From NCBI GenBank assembly GCA_023386455.1, contig JAEWJO010000714.1, forward strand, positions 1 to 14,331: 14,331 nt of DNA. Reading direction: 5' to 3'. This DNA is from Pseudomonadota bacterium. GTDB taxonomy: Bacteria > Myxococcota_A > Polyangia > Haliangiales > Haliangiaceae. How positions within the stretch are numbered: the first letter of the stretch is position 1; each line of letters opens with the position of its first letter. Below the pieces are notes generated by a model. The model did not search any database, was not told the DNA's origin, and was given only the letters and a program-made list of their open reading frames with translations. The translations under genes and the position numbers were made by a program. Shown in pieces: positions 1 to 6,442 of the stretch.

Positions 1-456
1 GTCGCGATCCCGGCATGCTCCGAAGCATCGCGTCGGCTCGTCGGTCAGCCACCGAGCCGGCTCGCGGCGTGGACCGAGCGCCAGCTGTTCGGGCTCTCGC
101 GCCGGGTCACCGCGTCGTAGCGAGGACACGCCGCCGCCGCCCATCGCCCATCGGACCGTGCCGCGGTCCGAAACCCGAGGAGAATGCTTCGCGCGCGCGA
201 CGCGAAAGTGCTTTTGCCGAAAGCGGGAGGCTCCCGAGCCTGCGCGCGAAGCGAGTCGCGGTACTTCACGAATCGCGCCGCTCGTGTGCTGCCATACTCG
301 TCGAGAATCACTCGTGCGATCTGCACGACGCGATGTCGCGCGACGGTCCCATGAGACGTCGCACGTCGCAGCTCTCGGCGATCGCCGCGACTCCACATCG
401 AGAACGCGCCACCGCACGACGTGCCGCAGTCGCGTCGCAGCGGAGCTCGTCGACCG
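1..456. other. Non-coding stretch with several short inverted repeats; no gene supported
   Basis: This stretch lies downstream of the sigma-54 activator stop. Open frames cross it on both strands, but their translations are arginine- and serine-rich, resemble no family I know, and look like frames kept open by high GC. GC is somewhat lower here (about 62-65% at 181-360, counted by eye) than in neighbouring genes, as expected for intergenic DNA. It contains short perfect inverted repeats: ATGCT/AGCAT at 15-28, the 12-bp palindrome CGAGCCGGCTCG at 53-64, CGGACCG/CGGTCCG at 152-170 with a 5-nt loop, GCTTT/AAAGC at 210-224, and CGGGAG/CTCCCG at 224-236. None is followed by a T-run, so none is a clear intrinsic terminator. 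A small gene or RNA here cannot be excluded, but the sequence does not show one. Confidence 0.5.
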
Positions 457-1842
457 CTATCGGTAGCTGGCCGGGTCGAGACCGAATCGCTTGATCCAGC
501 GCTGGATCTGCTTGCGGTCCTTGTCGAGCGCGCGGGCGACCGCGGACACGTTGCCCTGGTGCTCGCGAAGCGCGGCGACGACCTGGTCGCGCACCTTCTG
601 GTCGACCTCCGACAGCACGACGGGACGGGGAGCGCCGGGCGGACGGCCCGAACGAACCGTATCGGGCAGGTGCTCGGCGCGAACCAGCTCGTTGTTGGCG
701 AGGACCTGCGCGGTCGCGAGCGCCTGCTCGAGCTCGCGCACGTTGAGCGGCCATGGATAGCGCAGGAGCAGGCGCGCGGCGTCGATATCGAAGCCTGGAT
801 GTTCGGCGGGGAACATCCGCGTGTGGAGCGCGCCGATCAGGATGCCGAGGTCGCCGCGGCGCTCGCCGAGCGGCGGCACGAGGATGCGGAAGCCGGCGAG
901 GCGCGCGAACAGATCGTGACGGAACTGCTGCTCGGCGACCATCTCGTCGAGGTCGCGGTGCGTCGCCGCGACGACGCGCAGATCGATCGCGACCGCGCGC
1001 GTGCCGCCGACCGGCATCACTTCGCGTTCCTGCAGCACGCGGAGCAGTGCGGCCTGCGAGCTGGCCGGCAAATCGCCGATCTCGTCGAGGAAGAGCGTGC
1101 CGCCATCGGCCGCGCGAACGAGGCCGGGATGATCCTGCTGCGCGCCGGAGAACGCGCCCTTCTTGTAGCCGAACAGCTCGCTCTCGACGAGGTTCTCGGG
1201 CAGCGCGCCGCAGTTGACCGGCACGAACGCGCCGCCGCGTCCCGACAGCGTGTGGATCGCGCGCGCGATCACTTCCTTGCCGGTGCCGCTCTCGCCCTCG
1301 ATCAACATCGGGATCTCGGAGCCGGCGATCTGGCGGATGCGCTGCAGCTCCGCATGCCACGAGGGCATCAGCGTCACGAGGCCTGGCTCGGCGTCGCTCG
1401 GCGTCAGCTCGAGCAGCGCGGGCGCGTCTGCATCGATCGGCATGCGCTCGAAGAAGTAGAACAGCGTGTGGCCGAGCTCGATGATCGAGCCGTCGGTCAG
1501 CACCGCGCGCTTCGTCGTGTGACCGTCGACGATCGAGCCGTTCTTCGACTCCGTATCGACGAGCACCCAGCGGCCGAAGCTCGGCTCGATGCGCGCGTGC
1601 TTCGACGACATCCACTTGTCGGGCACCCTGATCGTCAGCTCGGTGCCCGCCTTCTCGGCGCGTCGCTCCGAGCCGCGACCGAGGTTCACGACGGTCAGGT
1701 CGCTCAGTCGATAGCGAACCGAGCCCGCGCGAGGCCGGCCGCATTCGAGCGCCAGCACGAGCACGGGCTCGGGACGCGGACCGGTCCGGACCCCCTTCCC
1801 ATCCGCATGGATACTCAGCGTCGTTCCGTGCGTATCGCCCAC
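457..1842 (-). CDS. FHA-domain sigma-54-dependent transcriptional activator (AAA+, Fis-type HTH)
   Basis: This is a bacterial enhancer-binding protein that would bind upstream DNA and use ATP hydrolysis to open sigma-54 RNA polymerase promoters. Its sensor is an N-terminal FHA domain (about residues 50-125, with GRGSE near 55 and SSKHARIE at 79-86), which reads phosphothreonine and so implies input from a Ser/Thr kinase. The AAA+ domain (about 158-390) has Walker A GESGTGKE at 183-190, Walker B TLFLDEIGD at 249-257, an arginine-finger region near FRHDLFARL at 307-315 and sensor II NVRELEQ at 367-373. A Fis-like HTH covers about 420-455. The sigma-54 contact loop reads GAFSGA (229-234) rather than GAFTGA. 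The start is GTG, 461 aa, with no clear Shine-Dalgarno. It diverges from the TPR gene. FHA-type activators are abundant in myxobacteria. Target genes cannot be told from the window. Confidence 0.93.
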   Translation of the reverse strand: MGDTHGTTLSIHADGKGVRTGPRPEPVLVLALECGRPRAGSVRYRLSDLTVVNLGRGSERRAEKAGTELTIRVPDKWMSSKHARIEPSFGRWVLVDTESKNGSIVDGHTTKRAVLTDGSIIELGHTLFYFFERMPIDADAPALLELTPSDAEPGLVTLMPSWHAELQRIRQIAGSEIPMLIEGESGTGKEVIARAIHTLSGRGGAFVPVNCGALPENLVESELFGYKKGAFSGAQQDHPGLVRAADGGTLFLDEIGDLPASSQAALLRVLQEREVMPVGGTRAVAIDLRVVAATHRDLDEMVAEQQFRHDLFARLAGFRILVPPLGERRGDLGILIGALHTRMFPAEHPGFDIDAARLLLRYPWPLNVRELEQALATAQVLANNELVRAEHLPDTVRSGRPPGAPRPVVLSEVDQKVRDQVVAALREHQGNVSAVARALDKDRKQIQRWIKRFGLDPASYR

Positions 1843-1916
1843 TAGGGGGGCATCCTAACACGGGGTGTCGCAGGGGCTGTGGGCCGGTGTCAGACCCGAT
1901 CGCTACCGTTTGACCC
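1843..1916. promoter_or_regulatory. Divergent intergenic region between activator and TPR gene
   Basis: These 74 bp must hold, or overlap, the promoters of both flanking genes. I searched by eye for a -24/-12 element (GG and GC spaced as in TGGCAC-N5-TTGC) on both strands and found no convincing one, so autoregulation through sigma-54 from this gap is not supported. A TAGGAT hexamer on the minus strand, about 9 nt before the activator GTG, could be a -10 box, but no good -35 box accompanies it. Confidence 0.35.
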
Positions 1917-2408
1917 GTGGGCGATCTCGTCTTCTTGAACCTCGGACCCCGCCGTGGCCTCCGCAAGGGCACGAGCGCGCTTGCCTGGTATGACCGCGGC
2001 TGCGCGCTCGAGGGGCACGATCCCGCGGCCGCGCTCGAGGCCTACGACCGGGCGCTCGCCGGCCGTCCCGACCTGGCCGACGCGCACAACAACATCGGGC
2101 GCATCCTCCACGACCGCGCGGACCTCGCCGGGGCAGAGGGCCACTACCGGCTCGCGCTCTGCCTCGATCCGGCGGTCGCGCTCTACTGGTTCAATCTCGG
2201 CGTCGTGCTCGAGGACCGCGGCCGGGCGGCCGAGGCGATCGTCGCCTACGAGCAGGCGCTCGCGCGCGACGCGGCGATGGCGGACGCGCACTACAACCTC
2301 GCACGCCAGATCGAGCACGCGGCCCGCCGCTCGGGCGACGACATCATGCTGTTCCGCGCGGTCCGGCACCTCAAGCAGTACCGCGAGCTGTCGCGCGCGC
2401 TCGGCTGA
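1917..2408 (+). CDS. Small tetratricopeptide-repeat (TPR) protein
   Basis: A 163-residue protein made almost entirely of TPR units: about residues 21-54, 55-88 and 89-122, then a degenerate fourth at 123-156 that ends in a basic helix (HLKQYRELSR at 151-160). The A/G/Y/A positions typical of TPR helices are visible, for example ADAHNNIGRILHDRADLAGA and ADAHYNLA. TPRs form a superhelical groove for protein partners, so this is an adaptor rather than an enzyme. There is no signal peptide or membrane segment, so it is probably cytoplasmic. The start is GTG at 1917. It diverges from the FHA/sigma-54 activator and could share regulation with it, but that is only positional inference. Its TGA abuts the stop of the methyltransferase gene on the other strand with no base between. 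The partner is unknown. Confidence 0.9.
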   Translation: MGDLVFLNLGPRRGLRKGTSALAWYDRGCALEGHDPAAALEAYDRALAGRPDLADAHNNIGRILHDRADLAGAEGHYRLALCLDPAVALYWFNLGVVLEDRGRAAEAIVAYEQALARDAAMADAHYNLARQIEHAARRSGDDIMLFRAVRHLKQYRELSRALG

Positions 2409-3590
2409 TCACGCGCTCGCGCGCCAGACCAGGATCTTCAGGTAATCGGCCTGCGGGAACGCGGCCGGATGATCGACCTCGGGCGCGATGTCGACCTCGA
2501 GGCGGAAGCGATCGCCGATCGCCTCGCGCACGGTCTTCTTGAACACGTCGCGCTCGACGCGGCTCGTGCAGCACGCGGCGACGAGCAGGCCGCCGGGCTT
2601 CACGTGCTCGATCGCGGCGCCGTACAGCTTCCGATAAGCAGCGAGCACGCCGGGCACCTGCGACTTCTTGCTCGTCATCGACGGCGGATCGACGACGACG
2701 AGGTCGTACTGCTCGGACCTGGCGAGCGCCGGCAGGTACTCGAACACGTCGGCGGTGACGAGCTCGTGCTTGCTCGGATCGGTGACGTGATGCGCGGCCG
2801 CGAACGCGAGCGCGCGCTCCGATCGATCGACGTTCGTGATCGCCGCGGCGCCTCCTGCCTCCGCCGCACGCGCGAGCATGCCGGTGTACGCGAACAGGTT
2901 CAGCACGCGTGCACCGGTGAGGTCGACCTTCGACGGCGTCGATCCTGCCAGCAGGCGACGAAGTCCGCGAAGGTCGAGGTACGTGCCCGTCTTGTGCCCG
3001 CCGGCCAGATCGACCGCAAACCGCAGCCCGTCCTCCTCGATCGGCACGACCTCGGGCGGTGCACCGCGCAGCACGCGGGGAGGCTGGGGCGGCCCGCGGC
3101 GGCGGCGCGCCGGCCGCAGCAGCACGTGCGTCGCGGGACCGACGATGCCGCTCGTCTCGGCGCACAGCGCACGGGCGACGTAGCGCGCGAGCCCGTCGGA
3201 GCCAGCCGAGTAGCTCGCGACGCCCAGCGTGTCGGCGAACCGATCGACGACGACCGCGGGAATGCCATCGCTCTCGCCGTGGAGGAGCCGGATCGCGTCG
3301 GTCGTCGCGGCGAGCGGTGCGCGCTTCGCGATCGCCGTCCGCAGCGTCTCGCGAAGCCACGCGGCGTCGGGGCGCGCGTCGCCCGTGCGAAGCATCCGGA
3401 TCGCGATCGCGCCGTCGGCCTCGTAGATGCCGTGACCGATCACCTTGTTCGCGCCGTCGACGAGTCGCAGCCACTGGCCGTCGGTGAACACGCTCGCCGC
3501 CGTCGACATCTGCTCGCGGAAGATCCAGGGATGACCGCGCAGGGCGATCGCGACGGCGTCTTTGCGGAGCTGGTAACGGCGCGGGATCAT
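2409..3590 (-). CDS. rlmI: RlmI-type class I SAM-dependent rRNA (cytosine-C5) methyltransferase
   Basis: This matches the RlmI/COG1092 family, whose E. coli member methylates C1962 of 23S rRNA at C5. An N-terminal PUA domain (about 1-75, with RGHPWIFREQ at 18-27) is followed by the family hallmark GGHKTGTYLDLR at 197-208. A Rossmann methyltransferase domain follows: motif I VLNLFAYTGMLARAAEAGGA at 229-248, an acidic SAM-ribose region VDRSE near 254-258, motif IV VDPPSM at 300-305, and the motif VI cysteines ACCTS at 339-343, which fit the m5C mechanism. Length 393 aa is close to the E. coli enzyme. The start is ATG. It lies 57 bp downstream of the monooxygenase on the same strand, separated by a strong inverted repeat, so cotranscription is uncertain. 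The exact target base is inferred from the family and may differ. Confidence 0.9.
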   Translation of the reverse strand: MIPRRYQLRKDAVAIALRGHPWIFREQMSTAASVFTDGQWLRLVDGANKVIGHGIYEADGAIAIRMLRTGDARPDAAWLRETLRTAIAKRAPLAATTDAIRLLHGESDGIPAVVVDRFADTLGVASYSAGSDGLARYVARALCAETSGIVGPATHVLLRPARRRRGPPQPPRVLRGAPPEVVPIEEDGLRFAVDLAGGHKTGTYLDLRGLRRLLAGSTPSKVDLTGARVLNLFAYTGMLARAAEAGGAAAITNVDRSERALAFAAAHHVTDPSKHELVTADVFEYLPALARSEQYDLVVVDPPSMTSKKSQVPGVLAAYRKLYGAAIEHVKPGGLLVAACCTSRVERDVFKKTVREAIGDRFRLEVDIAPEVDHPAAFPQADYLKILVWRASA

Positions 3591-3606
3591 CGGGACGCGA
3601 TGTGTA

Positions 3607-3640
3607 GCGCGTGAATCGAGGTCCGACCCGATTCATGCGC
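3607..3640. promoter_or_regulatory. Long inverted repeat just upstream of the rRNA methyltransferase
   Basis: The arms 3607-3618 (GCGCGTGAATCG) and 3629-3640 (CGATTCATGCGC) pair over 12 positions with one imperfect pair. The 10-nt interior adds GGT/ACC (3620-3622 with 3626-3628) around a CCG loop, with one bulged base at 3619. It lies between the monooxygenase stop (3648) and the methyltransferase ATG (3590), its near edge about 16 nt before that ATG. The imperfect position is G-U in plus-strand RNA but A-C in minus-strand RNA, the strand of both genes. There is no T-run on either side. It could be a protein-binding operator, a factor-dependent terminator, or a leader hairpin; the sequence does not decide. 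Confidence 0.5.
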
Positions 3641-3647
3641 GGTGAAT

Positions 3648-5645
3648 TCAGCGCCGGCGCGCGCCGGACGGCATGCGTGGCGCGACGACGAGGTCGGCAC
3701 GCCCGGCGGCGATCGCCGCATCGAGGTCGGGCAGGATCGCGTCTCCGCCATCCACGCAGGTCGCGATCCGGAGCTCGTTGCGCAGCCGAGCGGCGAGCGT
3801 CGCGGCCGGGAGGCGCGCGCCCGCCATCGCGAGGTCGCCGGTCGAGCTGACCCACAGGAGGTTCGCACCCGCGCGGACGAGCTGCTTCGCATGACCGACG
3901 ACGGCAGCGCGCGTGGTCGGCCGATCGTGGACCGCCGCGGCGATCCAGCCCTGCGGCCGCCACTTCGTGCGCGCGGCGGCGACCATCGCGGGGAGGTGCT
4001 CGATCGCCGCCTCGACCGCCGCCTCTGCCTGCGCGGACAGCGGATCGGTGCCGGTGTGGAGCGGCCAGCCCGGATCGAGGAGGAGCAGGTCGAAGCCGGC
4101 GAACGCGGCGCGCTGGACCGCGGCCTCGAGCGCGCCGAGCACCGCGCCATGCGTGGCGATGCGCGCGACGAGGAGCCCACCCTTGCCGTGAACGTAGTCG
4201 ACGATGCGCCGCCACGCGACCGCTTGCTCGTCGGTGTTGATGCGCGCGGCGGGACCGCCGGCGACTGGAATCGGTGGCGTGACGACGAGGCCGGCGCCCG
4301 CGGCGGCAGCCGCACCGAGCGCGACGAGCTCGTCGTCGCCCGCGATCGAGTCGACGTCCTGCGCGAGGAGCGACGGTGCGATCGCGATGCGCGTCGGGGC
4401 GCGACGGTCGCCGAGCGTGAACGGCAGCGCGGTCGGCGGCGGTGGTGCAGGGCGATCGCCGACGGTCGGCGTGAACGCATCGCGACCGAGCGTCGGCGCG
4501 AGACCGACCGAAGCGGCGAGCAGGTGCTCGACACCGCGCGCGAGGTGAGGGTCGCGCTTCGCGACCGACGCGTGCGAGACGCGCATGCTCCGCGTCATCA
4601 GCGAGTAGGTGAGCTGGACCGGCGCCATCTGCATGTAGCGCTCGGTGCCCTCGAACCACTCGAGGCTCGCCTGCGCCGCGGCCTGCAGCGCCTCGACCTC
4701 GGGACGGCGGCGCGCCTCGTAGGCGGCGAGCGCGGTCTCGACATCCCTGTTCGCGAGGAGCTCGTCGCGCAGGACGATCACGTCCTCCATCGCGAGCTTC
4801 GTGCCCGAGCCGATCGAGAAGTGTGCGGTGTGGGCCGCATCGCCGACGAGCACGACGTTGCCCGTGTGCCACTTGCCGCAGCGCACGGTCGGGAAGTTGC
4901 GCCAGATCGAGCGGTTCTTGACGAGCTTGTGGCCGGCGAGCTCGGCGGCGAACACGTCGCCGAGGACCGCGACGGTGCGATCCTCGTCGGCGGTCGCGAG
5001 GCCCGCGGCGCGCCACGTGTCCTCGCGGCACTCGACGTTGAACGTCGAGCCGGTCTCCTGGTAGCGATACGCGTGGACGCGGAACAGGCCGTACGGCGAC
5101 TCCTTGAACAGGAACGTGAACGCCTCGTACGGGACGGTGCAACCGAGCCAGACGAACTTGTTCGGCCGGACATCGACGTGCGGGTGGAGCTCGGCGGCGA
5201 GCGAGTCGCGCACCCAGCTCGCGACGCCGTCGCAACCGACGATCACGTCCGGGCGCGCGTCCTCGCGCACCTCGTCGAGCGTCTTGACCTCGCGCTCGTA
5301 CTCGACGCGAACGCCGAGCTCCTTCGCGCGCGCCTGGAGGATCTGCAGCAGCATCTTGCGCTCGAGCCCGCAGAAGCCGTGGCCGGTCGAGCGCAGCACC
5401 TCGCCGCCGGCGTGGCTCTCGATGTCGTCCCAGCGCGCGAACTTCGCGGTGATCTGCGCGTGGGTCTCCGGATCGGCCGCTGCGAGGTGGCCGAGCGTCG
5501 CGTCGCTGAACACGACGCCGAATCCGAATGTGTCTGCCGGGCGATTGCGCTCGTAGACGACGACGTCGTGCTCGGGCGCGCTCCGCTTGACGAGGATGCC
5601 GAGGTACAGACCGGCCGGGCCTCCGCCGATGCAGGCGATCTTCAC
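3648..5645 (-). CDS. Flavin monooxygenase of the salicylyl-/2-aminobenzoyl-CoA hydroxylase type with degenerate C-terminal OYE-like domain
   Basis: The N-terminal ~385 residues are an intact class A flavoprotein monooxygenase: FAD dinucleotide motif GGGPAG at 7-12, FGFGVVFSD at 40-48, GFCGLERK at 90-97, and the second FAD motif GDAAHTAHFSIGSG at 268-281. These signatures are those I associate with bifunctional salicylyl-CoA 5-hydroxylase and 2-aminobenzoyl-CoA monooxygenase/reductase proteins, which act on CoA thioesters of aromatic acids and usually run to about 770-790 aa. This one has 665. Its C-terminal part (about 415-665) still aligns loosely with Old Yellow Enzyme (TDEQAVAWRRIVDYVHGKGG at 471-490, AGFDLLLLD at 516-524, AAGRADLVVAPR at 646-657) but lacks the H-A-G, H-x-A-H-G-Y and Y-G-G motifs of the FMN site. 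The GTG start has no clear Shine-Dalgarno. No other aromatic-catabolism genes are present, so the substrate is unknown. Confidence 0.85.
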   Translation of the reverse strand: MKIACIGGGPAGLYLGILVKRSAPEHDVVVYERNRPADTFGFGVVFSDATLGHLAAADPETHAQITAKFARWDDIESHAGGEVLRSTGHGFCGLERKMLLQILQARAKELGVRVEYEREVKTLDEVREDARPDVIVGCDGVASWVRDSLAAELHPHVDVRPNKFVWLGCTVPYEAFTFLFKESPYGLFRVHAYRYQETGSTFNVECREDTWRAAGLATADEDRTVAVLGDVFAAELAGHKLVKNRSIWRNFPTVRCGKWHTGNVVLVGDAAHTAHFSIGSGTKLAMEDVIVLRDELLANRDVETALAAYEARRRPEVEALQAAAQASLEWFEGTERYMQMAPVQLTYSLMTRSMRVSHASVAKRDPHLARGVEHLLAASVGLAPTLGRDAFTPTVGDRPAPPPPTALPFTLGDRRAPTRIAIAPSLLAQDVDSIAGDDELVALGAAAAAGAGLVVTPPIPVAGGPAARINTDEQAVAWRRIVDYVHGKGGLLVARIATHGAVLGALEAAVQRAAFAGFDLLLLDPGWPLHTGTDPLSAQAEAAVEAAIEHLPAMVAAARTKWRPQGWIAAAVHDRPTTRAAVVGHAKQLVRAGANLLWVSSTGDLAMAGARLPAATLAARLRNELRIATCVDGGDAILPDLDAAIAAGRADLVVAPRMPSGARRR

Positions 5646-5708
5646 GTCGCGACACTATCAGACATTTTCGACACTGCCGCGTCGAGAACCCCGGCGGTAC
5701 GGTTCTTC
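5646..5708. promoter_or_regulatory. Divergent promoter region with a direct repeat CGACACT
   Basis: These 63 bp separate the divergent monooxygenase and PEBP genes. The heptamer CGACACT occurs at 5650-5656 and again at 5669-5675, 19 bp apart, flanking a relatively AT-rich stretch (ATCAGACATTTT). Two identical sites about two helical turns apart beside a start codon suggest a regulator-binding pair, probably for the monooxygenase, whose GTG is at 5643-5645. No regulator gene is next to it, and I do not recognise the motif. Clear -35/-10 boxes are not visible. Confidence 0.35.
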
Positions 5709-6272
5709 ATGCAACCGCAAACTGACACTCGAAAAACTCCGCAGTCGTTGCACGTCGAGTCGCCGGCGTTTGGTGCGAATGGGTCGATCCCGGTCCAGTA
5801 CACCGCGGATGGAGGCAACACCGCGCCCGAGCTCACGTGGGGACCGGTGCCAGCGGGCACGAAGAGCATCGCGATCATGGTCGAGGACCCGGACGTTCCG
5901 GACCCGGCCCATGCGGTCTCGACCTTCGCACATCTGATCGTCACGGGCCTCTCACCGGAGACGCGGTCGCTGAACCCGAACGACGACCTTCCCGCCGGTG
6001 CCGCGTTCGGCTCGAACGATCGCGGGCTGCGCGGCTGGTTCGGGCCGAGGCCGCCGGTCGGCCGCCACCGCTACTTCTTCAAGGTGTTCGCGCTCGACAC
6101 CGAGCTCGCGGCACCCGGGATCCGGCGGCTCGATCTGCTCGGTGCGATCAAGGGGCACGTCCTCGCGCAGGGCGAGCTCATCGGCACGTACGAGCACCCG
6201 CGCGAGCACCGGAGCGAGGAGGAGGCGGGACGCGAGCGGAGGCCGCCCGGCCACGAGAGACACCGGCAGTGA
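5709..6272 (+). CDS. YbhB/YbcL-family PEBP (Raf-kinase-inhibitor-like) protein
   Basis: A bacterial phosphatidylethanolamine-binding-protein fold of the YbhB/YbcL family, 187 aa counted from ATG 5709; the open frame runs further upstream but shows no homology there. Family marks: an N-terminal SPAFG segment (18-22), TAPELTW (38-44), the ligand-pocket acids VEDPDVPDP (58-66), His75 in FAHLIV, and GPRPPVGRHRYFFKVFALD (112-130), which corresponds to the conserved G-P-x-P-P-G-x-x-H-R-Y-F-F block. GHVLAQGELIGTYE (149-162) closes the fold. After about residue 163 a charged Glu/Arg/His tail of ~25 residues extends past the usual end. There is no signal peptide, so it is probably cytoplasmic. Bacterial members have no firmly settled biochemical role. 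It diverges from the monooxygenase and is followed 10 bp later by the HAD remnant. Confidence 0.9.
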   Translation: MQPQTDTRKTPQSLHVESPAFGANGSIPVQYTADGGNTAPELTWGPVPAGTKSIAIMVEDPDVPDPAHAVSTFAHLIVTGLSPETRSLNPNDDLPAGAAFGSNDRGLRGWFGPRPPVGRHRYFFKVFALDTELAAPGIRRLDLLGAIKGHVLAQGELIGTYEHPREHRSEEEAGRERRPPGHERHRQ

Positions 6273-6282
6273 CCTGGTAGCG

Positions 6283-6442
6283 ATGACAGTCCTTCGCAAC
6301 GCCCGCGCGCTCGTGTTCGATCTCGACGGCACGCTCGTCGACAGCCTCGCCGACATCGTGCTCCACCTGAAGGACACGCGAGGTCGCGGGACCCGATCAT
6401 CTCGTCCACACGCCGGCCGAGCTCGCCGCGCTGTTCCGGTGA
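6283..6442 (+). pseudogene. gph: Gutted HAD phosphatase (phosphoglycolate phosphatase-like) with internal deletion
   Basis: ATG 6283 opens a clear HAD N-terminus: ALVFDLDGTLVDSLADIVLH, including catalytic motif I DxDGT. After about 30 codons homology stops near 6368-6377. From there a different frame (the one containing codon 6377) reads REVAGPDHLVHTPAELAALF and ends at TGA 6440-6442. That is the typical closing segment of phosphoglycolate phosphatases. So both ends of one gene survive while the middle is gone and the ends are out of frame; motifs II-IV are absent. From the known family length of about 220-230 aa, roughly 500-550 bp is missing (estimate). Translation from the ATG would run on through DNA antisense to ligD and make no functional product. 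The start lies 10 bp after the PEBP stop, so it probably once formed an operon with it. The retained stop abuts the LigD stop. Confidence 0.8.

Noticed and set aside
45..398. 117-aa minus-strand open frame downstream of the activator
   Set aside because: Arg/Ser/Ala-rich, matches no known family, and has no Shine-Dalgarno. I could not support it over the overlapping frames on both strands.
421..1845. 474-aa plus-strand open frame opposite the sigma-54 activator
   Set aside because: Antisense shadow of a gene with all AAA+ motifs; the translation has low-complexity composition.
1843..1916. Sigma-54 (-24/-12) promoter between activator and TPR gene
   Set aside because: No GG-N10-GC arrangement resembling TGGCAC-N5-TTGC was found on either strand.
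2371..5655. 1094-aa minus-strand open frame covering both methyltransferase and monooxygenase
   Set aside because: It is the arginine-rich off-frame translation of two real genes.
3642..5708. Long plus-strand open frame running into the PEBP gene (would give an 876-aa protein)
   Set aside because: The part before 5709 is antisense to the monooxygenase, is Arg/Glu/Asp-rich and has no family resemblance; only the PEBP portion is real.
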